From the NCBI GenBank assembly GCA_963210315.1, contig OY723251.1, forward strand, positions 558,001 to 622,000: 64,000 nt of DNA, given 5' to 3'. Positions 1 through 8,671 of this stretch are shown piece after piece; the stretch's first letter is position 1; every line of letters starts with the position of its first letter. The position numbers were made by a program, and so were the translations under genes. The notes below the pieces were generated by a model, which searched no databases, had not been told where the DNA came from, and saw only the letters and a program-made list of their open reading frames with translations. Origin of the DNA: Rhynchopus euleeides. Its lineage: Eukaryota > Euglenozoa > Diplonemea > Diplonemida > Diplonemidae.

Positions 1-1530
1 GCAGCCCAGCAGCGCCAGCTGGACGACCTCCAGGAGCGTCCCGCCGCGACTCCCCCCCAGCCTGGCACACCGAAGGCTGTGCGCGAGCTGAAGGCGCAGC
101 TGGAGGGGCAGGGCGTGGAGCACGCCCGAGTGCACGGGGAGCTGCGCGGCCTGCTTGTTGGCCTGCGCAAGGACGCGGAGAGCGGCCTCGGGGAAGAGCG
201 CCGCAGGGGTGAGGCCCTCGGCGGGAGGGCGGCGACGCTGGAGGCGAGCCTTCGGGCAGTGCGGGAGCAGCTGCAGCAGCACACCACCCGCCACGACCAG
301 AGCGAGGAGCACCGCCACGCCCTGCTCGCGGAGGTGCAGGGGGCCCGGGAAGCGATGCTGGGGCTGCAGGGGAGCGTGGGGGAGGCGCAGCAGGCACTGC
401 CCCAGCTCCAGGCGAAGTCCCTGCAGACGGGCATGAGCGGCCTCCGCAAGGAGTTCAAGTCCTTCAAGGACGAACAGAAGCGGGTGAGCAGCGCGGGACA
501 GGCGGAGGTCGCCCGCATCACGGCCGCGCTAGGTGAGCAGCAACAGCAAGGGGTGGAGCTGCTGTCGCGGTTGGCCGCCGTCGCCGAGGAGGGGCGCCTC
601 AGCCAAGCCCAGGCGGACGCGCGCCTGACAGCCGCCCTCGCCGACGTGCAGGCGACAGCGCAGGCGACTGCGGACGGCCTGCGGGCTGCGAGCGAGCAGC
701 AGCTGGGCGAGCTCCGGGAGGAGCTGGGCAGGCAGCGCGTGGGCAATGACGCCCAGCAGGCAATGGTGGCAGACGGGCGGCGGCAGCTGGAGGGGATGCG
801 CGCCGAGCTCGCTGAATCACAGCGGGCAGTCGCGGAGGAGACGAGGGCGCACCTCGCCGAGCTCCACCACCACTACCATGCCCAGCCCGCCCGGGGGAGG
901 CCAGGTGAGCAGCGCAGGAGCCGGTGCCGCTCCCCGCGGCGGGCCCGCAACCGCGAGGGCAGGGACACCTCCAGGGAACGGGAGAGGGCCTCGGCGACCC
1001 TGCAAGAGGTCATCCGCGAGGATGTGCAGGTGAGGGAGGCGCTGCGCCATGCTACGGCAACGGCAGCAACAACAACAGCAACAACGGCGCCACCCCCCCC
1101 AGTGGCGGCAACAGCGGAGCCGGCCCAGACCAAAACGGCAATCGCGCCACCACCGGCAGGGGCTGACCAACCTGCCCCCACAGCCAACGCTGACCTCGAA
1201 CCCCCCGCGTCTGATAGCAACAACAACACCACCACCGCCACCTCCGCAGCGCCCGCAGCCGCCCCTGCGCCCGGGGATACACCCGTGCCCGCACCGCAGC
1301 AGCAGCAGCCTGACCCTGGATGCGGAGGCGAAGGGCAGCCCCCGGCGTCCGAGCAGCTACCCCCCCCTCAGCAACCCGCGCCCGGGAACAAAGGGGCCGA
1401 GGCCGGACAAGGGGACGCGGCAGCTGATCAGGACGTCACCGACACACCCCGAGTGGCGGGAAAGGGCGCGGGCAAGAACGGCAAGGCACCCCTACTGTGG
1501 AGGGGGGCTAAGCGCTACACCCCCTACTAG
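1..1530 (+). CDS. Coiled-coil/low-complexity ORF, 5' partial (probable LINE ORF1)
   Basis: The frame is open from base 1, so the true start lies outside the window; the first start-like codon is a GTG at 79. It ends at TAG 1528-1530. Roughly the first 280 codons are rich in Glu, Gln, Ala, Leu and Arg with heptad-like spacing, which predicts a long coiled coil. Then follow a short Arg-rich stretch (about nt 910-1000) and a low-complexity Ala/Thr/Pro/Gln tail ending in a Gly/Lys-rich segment. It lies in the same frame and only four codons before the OTU/endonuclease ORF of the LINE, so I infer it is that element's ORF1, a nucleic-acid-binding chaperone-like protein. No RRM or zinc knuckle is visible. 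It could instead be an unrelated host coiled-coil gene into which the LINE inserted. Confidence 0.55.
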   Translation, partial: AAQQRQLDDLQERPAATPPQPGTPKAVRELKAQLEGQGVEHARVHGELRGLLVGLRKDAESGLGEERRRGEALGGRAATLEASLRAVREQLQQHTTRHDQSEEHRHALLAEVQGAREAMLGLQGSVGEAQQALPQLQAKSLQTGMSGLRKEFKSFKDEQKRVSSAGQAEVARITAALGEQQQQGVELLSRLAAVAEEGRLSQAQADARLTAALADVQATAQATADGLRAASEQQLGELREELGRQRVGNDAQQAMVADGRRQLEGMRAELAESQRAVAEETRAHLAELHHHYHAQPARGRPGEQRRSRCRSPRRARNREGRDTSRERERASATLQEVIREDVQVREALRHATATAATTTATTAPPPPVAATAEPAQTKTAIAPPPAGADQPAPTANADLEPPASDSNNNTTTATSAAPAAAPAPGDTPVPAPQQQQPDPGCGGEGQPPASEQLPPPQQPAPGNKGAEAGQGDAAADQDVTDTPRVAGKGAGKNGKAPLLWRGAKRYTPY

Positions 1531-1848
1531 GGGGTGAGGCGCCCCCTCAAGGGGGGACCCGGCCTACACCCTAAGGCTTCCGGTTCCCCCGGCGGGGGCG
1601 CCGACCAGGGGATAGGGGGAGCGCCCGTGGCGCAGCACCCTCTCGCCGCCGGCGAACCCTCCCCACAACCCCCCCATAGAGAACCAAAACCCGCAGGGAC
1701 AGGAGTAACCTCTGCGGGGCCTTTAGATAGAGCGAGAGTGCATAGAAGCCACGCCCCTGGGGCAGGAGAACCCCGGGGGCTCCGGGGAGGAGGGGGACAG
1801 GAGTACTCCCCCTCCTCAGTAGAGCAGGACGACCGATGGCTGGCAGAG

Positions 1849-3936
1849 ATGGCGCAACGACTGCTGGCAGTGCGTGAGGCGGTGGCAAAAGACGGCAACT
1901 GCCAATACACCGGCCTCGCGGTGCAATGTGCGGGATGGACGGCGGCCTCTCTCAGAGCAGCTGTAGTCGAAGCCCTGGGACAGGACGCCGAGAGGCGAGC
2001 AACCTACGCGCCCGATATAGATGACCCCCGGGCACCCCCGTCCTACGACGACTACATCGCGGCGCAGGCACAGAGCGGGGTCTACGGGGACGGGGCTACA
2101 CTCAGGGTAGCGGCTGAGGTGTTGGGGGCCCAGGTGTGGGTCCTCGGCACTACGGATAGGCTGCACCTGGGGCGCGTCGGGTCAGGCGACAAAGTGATAT
2201 GCCTCACGTGGAGGCCCTTCCACTACGACGTGCTGCGCATCCCCCTCACGCTAGCCAGGGAGTTAGCAGCCTCCACGACAAACAGATGGAAACTCCCCAC
2301 CGCGACTCCCACTCCTCCTCCTGTAGCTCCAACCGCAACCGCCGCTACCACAATCTCCCCGATACGCGGCCCTGCTCCCAGGCCGCCGTCGCGACGCCCC
2401 GCGCCGCGGCCAGCGTCTCCTGGGGTACTCAGGGTGGCGTCAGCCAACGTCACGTCGCTGTCAACCCACTTGTGTGATGTGGCGGACCTGAAGGCAGACG
2501 TTGTGGCCCTGCAAGAAACGCGTGTCCCGGACCCCAGCAAGGGCACGCTCAGCAGCTACTTCGCGGCCCACGGCTGGTCCATGCACTGGGGTAAGGGCAT
2601 GCCCAAAGTCAAGGGGGCCAATGGCTACGAGCAGACCCGACCCGGAGGAGTGGCAGTCATGGCAAAAGAGGGCCTGGTAGCGCAAGTGGTGCAACCGAAG
2701 ACCAAGCTGGAAAAGAAGCTGCATGACAGTACCCGCCTGGTACACGTGGTGCTCGCAACCAGTAACGGCAAGACAGCGCTCCACATCCTGTGCGTTTATG
2801 GTCACTCTGGGATGGAGGTGCGAGTGCAGCGGGAGACCCTCCTGCAGGAGGCGCTGGACCTCGCAGCCGGCCTGGGGCAGGTGCCCGTGTTGCTGCTGGG
2901 GGACCTCAACACCAACCCGGAGACCAGTGCCGTCCTATCCCAGGCGTGCCGGGTGGGTGGTTGGACCGATGCGGCGGTCTCATACGCAGAGCTGAAACAG
3001 CAGGAAGTTCGGAACACCTGCTGGGCATCGAAGGAAGGCACCAGACTGGACATCTGCCTGCTGAACCCCTGCGCGGCGCCGGCCTTGCGCTCCGTCGAGG
3101 TGGCAGAAAAGGGCGAATACGGCATCCCCACGCACTGCCCGCTCTTCGTCGACCTCGACCTCGCCGCCTTCCGCCGACCGAAGCAAATCTGCATCCTCCC
3201 CGCCCCCTTTCCTAAGTGCAAGCCCACGCTCGGGGGCGCTGCCGCCAGAGAGGTGCTGCTGGATGTGCTAACCGCAGAGAAAACGAAAAAGGGTGCAACA
3301 GGAGCGCAACTCCTCCGCCGGGCCTCAGCCTGCAGCGAGAACTTCCTGAAGCGTGTCCACGTGGGCCAACTCGGAAGGCAGGAAGCGGCGTACACGGGCA
3401 GGGCGGAGGGCTACCACATGCAGCAGTCGAGGGTGGCCACCAAACACCGCCCCGCCTCCGCCCGAGGAGCGGGCGACAAGAACACCCGGGCGAAGGACAA
3501 GCTGTTGGGGAACCTCCGGACCCTCATCCTGGAGGGCCGCCACCGACTGCTGGAGTCTGCGCCATACCCCCCCACACCCAACGAAGAGCACGCCTGGGAC
3601 GCTGCGAAGAAGCGGCTGAAGGGAGGGGGCCTTCCCCCGGGGCTGGAGGCGGCGCTGGCGGGCACCACCTCACAACTGCCGGACCTCGAGACGATGAAGA
3701 TGGCCCTTGTCGCCCTGGAGGGATCTCAGCGAGGCATGTTCGACGCGCTCCGCGACGAAAGACTCCGCACGTGGAAGGCGAGGATGCAGAAGGCCTGGAC
3801 GCAGGAGGCGGGGATAGTGTTCTCGTACCTCGCAGACCGCTTCTGCGCCCCTACCACCTTCATGCGCCGCGAGGATGGCTCCTTCACGGCCTGCCCCAAG
3901 GAGGCGGATGAACTGCTGAGGAGCGATACTGCGTGA
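1849..3936 (+). CDS. LINE polyprotein, N-terminal part: OTU-like protease plus APE endonuclease
   Basis: The ATG at 1849 is the first methionine before recognisable domains; the frame is open back to 1531. The OTU-like cysteine protease has an Asp-Gly-Asn-Cys catalytic loop at nt 1891-1902 and a His-Tyr-Asp motif at 2221-2229, the usual catalytic Cys and His contexts, with a Gly-Asp-Gly-Ala-Thr helix start between them. After a Pro-rich linker (about 2290-2420), an exonuclease-endonuclease-phosphatase domain starts near 2428, with a Gln-Glu-Thr motif (about 2512), a Gly-Asp-Leu-Asn-Thr-Asn motif (about 2899) and a closing Thr-His-Cys-Pro segment (about 3130) where the catalytic His is expected. 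This nuclease would nick target DNA. The protein ends at TGA 3934-3936, but the same frame continues directly into the RT ORF. Confidence 0.85.
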   Translation: MAQRLLAVREAVAKDGNCQYTGLAVQCAGWTAASLRAAVVEALGQDAERRATYAPDIDDPRAPPSYDDYIAAQAQSGVYGDGATLRVAAEVLGAQVWVLGTTDRLHLGRVGSGDKVICLTWRPFHYDVLRIPLTLARELAASTTNRWKLPTATPTPPPVAPTATAATTISPIRGPAPRPPSRRPAPRPASPGVLRVASANVTSLSTHLCDVADLKADVVALQETRVPDPSKGTLSSYFAAHGWSMHWGKGMPKVKGANGYEQTRPGGVAVMAKEGLVAQVVQPKTKLEKKLHDSTRLVHVVLATSNGKTALHILCVYGHSGMEVRVQRETLLQEALDLAAGLGQVPVLLLGDLNTNPETSAVLSQACRVGGWTDAAVSYAELKQQEVRNTCWASKEGTRLDICLLNPCAAPALRSVEVAEKGEYGIPTHCPLFVDLDLAAFRRPKQICILPAPFPKCKPTLGGAAAREVLLDVLTAEKTKKGATGAQLLRRASACSENFLKRVHVGQLGRQEAAYTGRAEGYHMQQSRVATKHRPASARGAGDKNTRAKDKLLGNLRTLILEGRHRLLESAPYPPTPNEEHAWDAAKKRLKGGGLPPGLEAALAGTTSQLPDLETMKMALVALEGSQRGMFDALRDERLRTWKARMQKAWTQEAGIVFSYLADRFCAPTTFMRREDGSFTACPKEADELLRSDTA

Positions 3937-6900
3937 GGGGGCTACTTCCGGAAGTATGCGACGACGCCTGAGCCTCGCTGGGACACCTTCCGACAGAGGT
4001 ACAGCGACTTCCTCCCTGACCCGGCCGAGATGGAGTGTAAGACCATTACGGCAGAAGACGTTGGGACAGCGCTGGCTAAAATGTCTACATCCACCTCGCC
4101 GGGCCTACACGGCTGGAGGGTGCACGAGCTGCGGCAACTCCCAGGGGACCTCCTCAAGTTGTTCGCGGAGGTGTTCAATGAGGTCGAGAGATCGGGCGAA
4201 TGGCCGGAGCAGCTGATGCACGCCATGATTTGCCTCATTCCCAAGCCCGGCAGCTCAGGTGAGCCGCTGTCGCAGCGCCCCATCAGCATCACTCCCGTGC
4301 TGTACAGGGTGTGGGCAGCAATCCGAGTGAAGCCTGCGCTGAAGTGGCTGGAGAGCATTGCGCCTGAGGACTTGCACGGATGCAGACCTGGCCACGGCGC
4401 GGAGGACCTCATCTGGCACCTGGCAGCACGGATCGAAGAGGCCCACCTCACAGGACAGCCACTGTACGGTGTCGCCCTAGACTTTAAGAAATGCTTCGAC
4501 ACGGTGCCGATTGACCTGACCTTCTGTCTAGCTGCGGAGCTCGGCTTCGACGGCCGAGTCCTGCGCACCCTGCGGGCAGCGTACGGGTCAATGCAGCGGC
4601 ACTTCCGGGTAAGCGGCACTATCGGAGAGGGCTTCCTGCCAACCAACGGCATCATGCAGGGCTGCCCCATTAGCGTCGTGCTGATCAACGTGCTGGTGGG
4701 TGTATGGATGCGCATGGCGGAGCACCGGCAGGGCACGAGGGCGTTGTCGTTTGTGGACGATGTGTACGCGGTGACCCCCAGCCCGGGGACCTTGCAAGCA
4801 GTGGTGGATGACTCTGCAGATTTCTCCCACGATACCGGGATGGTAATATGCGCAGAGGTCAAGTCACATGTCTTCTCGACGTCCCCCGAGCCGTTGACCC
4901 CGATAGTCTACCGGACACGGGACGGCACGGCTACCCCCCTTCGACAGCGCGATAGCTTCGACTGCCTCGGGGCCATGCTGCATGCGCGCCCGCTCGAGGG
5001 ACCCGAGGTGCCCAAATCGGAGCGCGTCGCCCGCCGAAAAGAGGGCGCAGAGCAGAACCTGCGCAGGACCTCGGCACTGCCCCTACCGGTGCAGTGGAAG
5101 GGGCAGGCAGCAGCGATGACAGCGGGGTCCAGGCTCTACTACGACGCCCTGGTCACCCGCTGGGAGGACGCCGACATCAGGCGATGGAGGGGGCTCTTCG
5201 TCGCCGCGCTGTGGTCCGGACCCCCCCGCAGGGCGCGGGAGGCTGTGCTGGATGTCCTCCACCATGCACATCGGGTGGACCCCGCCGTCGCCCCCCGCTA
5301 CCGGCAGATCACCACCTGGGCCATGCAGGTCAAGAAGTGGGGCCGCTGCAGGGTTCTGTCTGAGACGGCTTGGGATAGCAGAGTGAGGCTTACAGGGACA
5401 GGCCCCTTTGCGCTTTTCCGAGCGGCCCTTCGGTGGATAGGATGGAGCTGGAGCACGGCGACCACCCTATCTTACACTGATGAAGCGGGACGGAGCATAG
5501 TCTTCGACCCCACCGCAGCAACAACGAGCGGATGGGGGATCTTCGCTCATGACCTCCGCCAGGCCCTACGTACACAGGTGGCCAAGGCGCTGGCTGGTCG
5601 TCGTGACGACTTTGCGGGCGCTCAGCACGGCATCGACGGGCAAGCCACACGCTGCGTCCTGGAGGGAGAGGGCGCCGCGGTCACGGGATACCAACGGGGC
5701 CTCCTTCGTTCCGTCATTGCAGGGGCGGTGCCTGTCCGAGGGCGCACGGGGCAGGGCGGGATCTGCCGATACTGCAACGCAGGCACCCCCGAGACGGTGA
5801 TGCACCTATGGTGGGAGTGCTCCGCGTGGGACCCAATCCGACAAAACCACCCCATTACGGCTGTGGACCGGTCAACCTGGCCACCTTGCTTGGCGTTATG
5901 CGGGGTGGCGCCCGCCTTTAGACACGGCATCCCGGAGGACAGGCAGCCCCTGCCACTATCCTTCGCACGCAGGGTGGATATAGTGGCGCAGCTGCACCGC
6001 TACTTCATTGCAATCCTCTCGGCGCGGCAGGAGAAAGATGGACTGCTCGACCGCTCCGCGCGCCACCACCGCACCCTTCACTATCCATGGGGGTGGTGCA
6101 CGCCCAACCCCGAACGGGCCTGCATCCCTGTGCGGGCGCCGTCCACTGTCAAACAGACGTGGGGCAAGCGCCCCCCGGAGCTGTGGGTGGCCCTCTGCGA
6201 CTGGCTGCGGGGCCTGAAATGGGGGCCGCAGGGAGGGGAGCACACCGTGACCCTCATGGAGTTGGCTGTCGACTTTGAGCTGTCGACCGGCCTCACCCTC
6301 CCAGAAGTCGAAACGCGCCGCATCCGCCCCCACACACCTGACCCCCCTGAGAGGGGGCCGCGGGAGGCCCGCCCACGCATCCCCGAGGACACAGCCCCGG
6401 GGCTCACCCTCTACTTCGACGGCGGAGCAAGGGACAACGGCACCCCCTTCGCCCTGGCGGGTGCAGGTGCGGTGCTCTACCGAGACGGCCTCAAGGTGTC
6501 GGAAGAGATCCTCCCTCTGCTGAACGTACGCAGCAACAACATCGCTGAGTACGAAGGGGTTCGGGCGGGCCTACGGCTGCTCAGAAGGGGCGACCCGCCC
6601 CCTGAGGGGAACGTTACGGTGCGGGGTGACTCGCAGGTGGTGCTGCGACACCTAAAAGGGGAAGCGGTTTGCCGCGATAAATCCCTCCGCCCCCTCTTCC
6701 TCAGCACGGCACGGCTGGCTGCCGACCTCGGGCCCCGGATCACCCTTACGTATGAGCACGTGAAAAGGGAGCTCAACGTCGATGCGGACGCCCTCAGCAA
6801 CGCCGCCATGGACGAGGCTGAGAGGCAGGGGGAGACCTCGCAGGAGCAGCTGCGGCAGGACTTCGCAGCCTTCCAGAAGAGCATCCTGGGCAAGGCTCAC

Positions 6901-7593
6901 TCGTTGAGGCAGCTCTGCGAGGTGGTGCGCAAGACTTCCAAGCAACCATGGCACTGTGGCCACACTGCGAGCTCCACTGTCCTCACCGCGATCGGGGGAA
7001 CCGTGGCAGGGGGCCTGTCCAGGAGAGCCCAGCTCAGCCCAGCCACCGAGTCGGTGATGCGCAGCCTCCAAGCGCACACGGCAGGCCCGGGCTTGAACCA
7101 GCGGGACACAGCCTTCCACTCCCGCGGCATGGCGTGGGCCGCAACCTTCGCACCGCAGCCCCACTACCCAGAGGGGTGGCAGCAAGCGGCCCAGCAATGG
7201 ACTGCCAGCAGCCGGCAAGCCAACGCCCGGACAGGACGGTCATGGGAACGACGGGGCGCTGCTCCCCGGACTGCCCCCCCTGGAGCCAGACGGAACGCGA
7301 AGATGCTTACCTGCGCTCTGCACTGGAAACCCCGCTGCGTGGACTGCCGGCGCCGGCGCCTCTCGGAAGAGGACTGCTGCCGGGACCACCACGGGAAGAA
7401 CGACGGCTTGCAAGTCACCATGGAATTTTGCAAGACGCATCGCATGGGCCGGTGCGGGGACTGCCACAGCAGTGCGAAATCACTCACACACTGTTGCGGC
7501 ACGCACCACGCTGGCTATGCCTCACGCCCTCCTCGGAGTGGCACTGAGTTGGCCCCACACTCTAACCCGAGTGGGGCATCCGCTGTGACGTAG
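3937..7593 (+). CDS. LINE polyprotein, C-terminal part: RT, CCHC, RNase H, duplicated Cys/His module
   Basis: The frame is open from 3937; the first ATG is at 4030. Reverse transcriptase fingers and palm show an Asp-Phe-Lys-Lys-Cys-Phe-Asp motif (about 4480) and the Phe-Val-Asp-Asp catalytic box at about 4749-4760. A CCHC motif (Cys-x2-Cys-x9-His-x4-Cys) spans 5764-5820. RNase H has its acidic residues at 6418-6420 (Asp), 6547-6549 (Glu), 6628-6630 (Asp) and 6787-6789 (Asp), so it looks catalytically intact. The C-terminus holds two 27-residue modules, 7312-7392 and 7429-7509, with identical spacing Cys-x2-His-x4-Cys-x2-Cys-x9-Cys-Cys-x2-His-His. Product: target-primed reverse transcription of the element RNA. 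Apart from the upstream TGA the frame is undamaged over more than 1,200 codons, which suggests recent activity. Confidence 0.92.
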   Translation, partial: GGYFRKYATTPEPRWDTFRQRYSDFLPDPAEMECKTITAEDVGTALAKMSTSTSPGLHGWRVHELRQLPGDLLKLFAEVFNEVERSGEWPEQLMHAMICLIPKPGSSGEPLSQRPISITPVLYRVWAAIRVKPALKWLESIAPEDLHGCRPGHGAEDLIWHLAARIEEAHLTGQPLYGVALDFKKCFDTVPIDLTFCLAAELGFDGRVLRTLRAAYGSMQRHFRVSGTIGEGFLPTNGIMQGCPISVVLINVLVGVWMRMAEHRQGTRALSFVDDVYAVTPSPGTLQAVVDDSADFSHDTGMVICAEVKSHVFSTSPEPLTPIVYRTRDGTATPLRQRDSFDCLGAMLHARPLEGPEVPKSERVARRKEGAEQNLRRTSALPLPVQWKGQAAAMTAGSRLYYDALVTRWEDADIRRWRGLFVAALWSGPPRRAREAVLDVLHHAHRVDPAVAPRYRQITTWAMQVKKWGRCRVLSETAWDSRVRLTGTGPFALFRAALRWIGWSWSTATTLSYTDEAGRSIVFDPTAATTSGWGIFAHDLRQALRTQVAKALAGRRDDFAGAQHGIDGQATRCVLEGEGAAVTGYQRGLLRSVIAGAVPVRGRTGQGGICRYCNAGTPETVMHLWWECSAWDPIRQNHPITAVDRSTWPPCLALCGVAPAFRHGIPEDRQPLPLSFARRVDIVAQLHRYFIAILSARQEKDGLLDRSARHHRTLHYPWGWCTPNPERACIPVRAPSTVKQTWGKRPPELWVALCDWLRGLKWGPQGGEHTVTLMELAVDFELSTGLTLPEVETRRIRPHTPDPPERGPREARPRIPEDTAPGLTLYFDGGARDNGTPFALAGAGAVLYRDGLKVSEEILPLLNVRSNNIAEYEGVRAGLRLLRRGDPPPEGNVTVRGDSQVVLRHLKGEAVCRDKSLRPLFLSTARLAADLGPRITLTYEHVKRELNVDADALSNAAMDEAERQGETSQEQLRQDFAAFQKSILGKAHSLRQLCEVVRKTSKQPWHCGHTASSTVLTAIGGTVAGGLSRRAQLSPATESVMRSLQAHTAGPGLNQRDTAFHSRGMAWAATFAPQPHYPEGWQQAAQQWTASSRQANARTGRSWERRGAAPRTAPPGARRNAKMLTCALHWKPRCVDCRRRRLSEEDCCRDHHGKNDGLQVTMEFCKTHRMGRCGDCHSSAKSLTHCCGTHHAGYASRPPRSGTELAPHSNPSGASAVT

Positions 7594-7840
7594 GGGTGGG
7601 CGGGGAGTGGGCACAGATCCGCGCAGGGTTACCCACTTAAAACCACTATCACTACACACACACACACACACACAAACCCGCAAACCGAGACGCGGCCGGG
7701 GGGAGGGGTACGAAGAGTACGCGTCGAAACCGGTGTCACGTCGTGTTGGGGAATCCTTCGGGAGTGCGATACTGAAGGGGAGGTGCTACTGCCCGTGCAG
7801 GGCGACACCGCCTTAAAACTTGATAACCACACACACACAA
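7594..7840 (+). repeat. LINE 3' UTR with two tail-like segments and (CA)n
   Basis: After the TAG at 7591-7593 the sequence reaches a CTTAAAACC-type segment followed by a (CA) run at about 7655-7675. A second, similar arrangement (CTTAAAAC, then a short CA run) appears at about 7812-7838. The pair looks like two LINE 3' ends in tandem, the second from a 5'-truncated copy. The similarity is short, so this is a suggestion only. Confidence 0.4.
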
Positions 7841-8160
7841 CTAAATACCTCTAGCAATGCGTATCACACCGAGCAACACTCTGCTCTTGATGTGCCCTCC
7901 ACTGTCCACACACACGCGAGTCCTTTTTTGTAACAGTGGAGGCCTTCGCTCTGTGTCGCTGTGTGTGCCAAACTGTGTCACTTTGCAGGCAGTCTGGTGT
8001 GAGGCGGGGTCGCTGCTTTCTCACTTTTCTGCACTGCGCTGAGCGAAGGCCACCCCCAGGTGGGGGTGCCGAACGCCCCCAAACACACACCCTGCCCTTG
8101 GTGCAATCTCCACTGTTTGCGTGACAGCACACCCACAGAAATGGCGGGCCATCACGACAC
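7841..8160. other. Non-coding stretch with an imperfect fold-back
   Basis: No coding frame is convincing here. A GGCCTTCGCTC segment at about 7941 and its complement GAGCGAAGGCC at about 8043 could form a roughly 110-bp fold-back, similar in design to the one at 30.9-31.05 kb. Confidence 0.4.
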
Positions 8161-8291
8161 GCGCACACTTGCTGTCTCAAGGCTGTGTTGAGGCCCTGTG
8201 AAGTGGCATGAGGTGCTAATCCAAAGCTTCAGTCGTACGATTTCCTTCGTTACTTCGCGACTTCGCTACGCTTCGTCGCTCGTAACTAGTA
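8161..8291 (+). repeat. Dispersed ~130-bp repeat D1, copy 1
   Basis: This copy shares with 40210-40335 and 42918-43049 the core CCTGTGAAGTGGCAT, then a GGTGCTAAT-like box, a CTTCAGTCGTACGATTTC box and a terminal CTTCGTCGCTCGTAACT segment. All three copies are on the same strand. No coding potential is shared. It may be a SINE or a small structured RNA family. Confidence 0.7.
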
Positions 8292-8372
8292 AAAAGAATA
8301 TGGCATCCCACCCCACCACCCCACATGGGGTTGGCATGGGGCCAACAACCCTCCTCTCTAGCCTGGGGCACG

Positions 8373-8412
8373 CCACGCCACGCCACGCCACGCAATGCAA
8401 CGCAACGCAGAC
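8373..8412 (+). repeat. Short (CCACG)n/(CAACG)n microsatellite
   Basis: About eight pentamer units of CCACG degenerate into CAACG. It lies in the 3' flank of the downstream minus-strand gene. Confidence 0.8.
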
Positions 8413-8671
8413 CCTGGTTTCAAACACACGCAGATACACACTCGTGAATGTTTTACATAGTGGTGTAGACCACATCGAAGCACATCGCCCCGCTTTTGAT
8501 GTGACCTCAGCTGTATACACAAAACACATGAACCTTCGTCGGAAATCATCGGAGGGGGGGTGGGTGGGTGGCGGTGGCCAGGCCCGTATTTTAAATACCC
8601 TGCCCCTTCACCCCATCGGGTTGAAAGCATCCGGAAAGCCGATGGCTCTGCACCCGCCACAGCCACACCTC

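Larger units (their letters stand above)
1531..7840 (+). mobile_element. Non-LTR retrotransposon (LINE) with OTU protease, APE endonuclease, RT and RNase H
   Basis: One reading frame carries, in order, an OTU-like cysteine protease, an APE-type endonuclease, reverse transcriptase, a CCHC motif, RNase H and a C-terminal pair of Cys/His modules. A single TGA at 3934-3936 interrupts it. No LTRs are seen. The 3' region holds a (CA)n run near 7655-7675. The combination of cysteine protease, APE, RT and RNase H is known from the algal Dualen/RandI LINE lineage; assignment to that clade is my inference and needs a phylogeny. If the preceding coiled-coil ORF is ORF1, the element begins before the window. 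The 3' boundary is approximate and no target-site duplication was identified. Confidence 0.85.

Noticed and set aside
3934-3936. TGA as a reassigned sense codon
   Set aside because: Other genes in the window use TGA as the terminal stop (for example 8672-8674 and 43364-43366 on the minus strand), so a general reassignment is unlikely.
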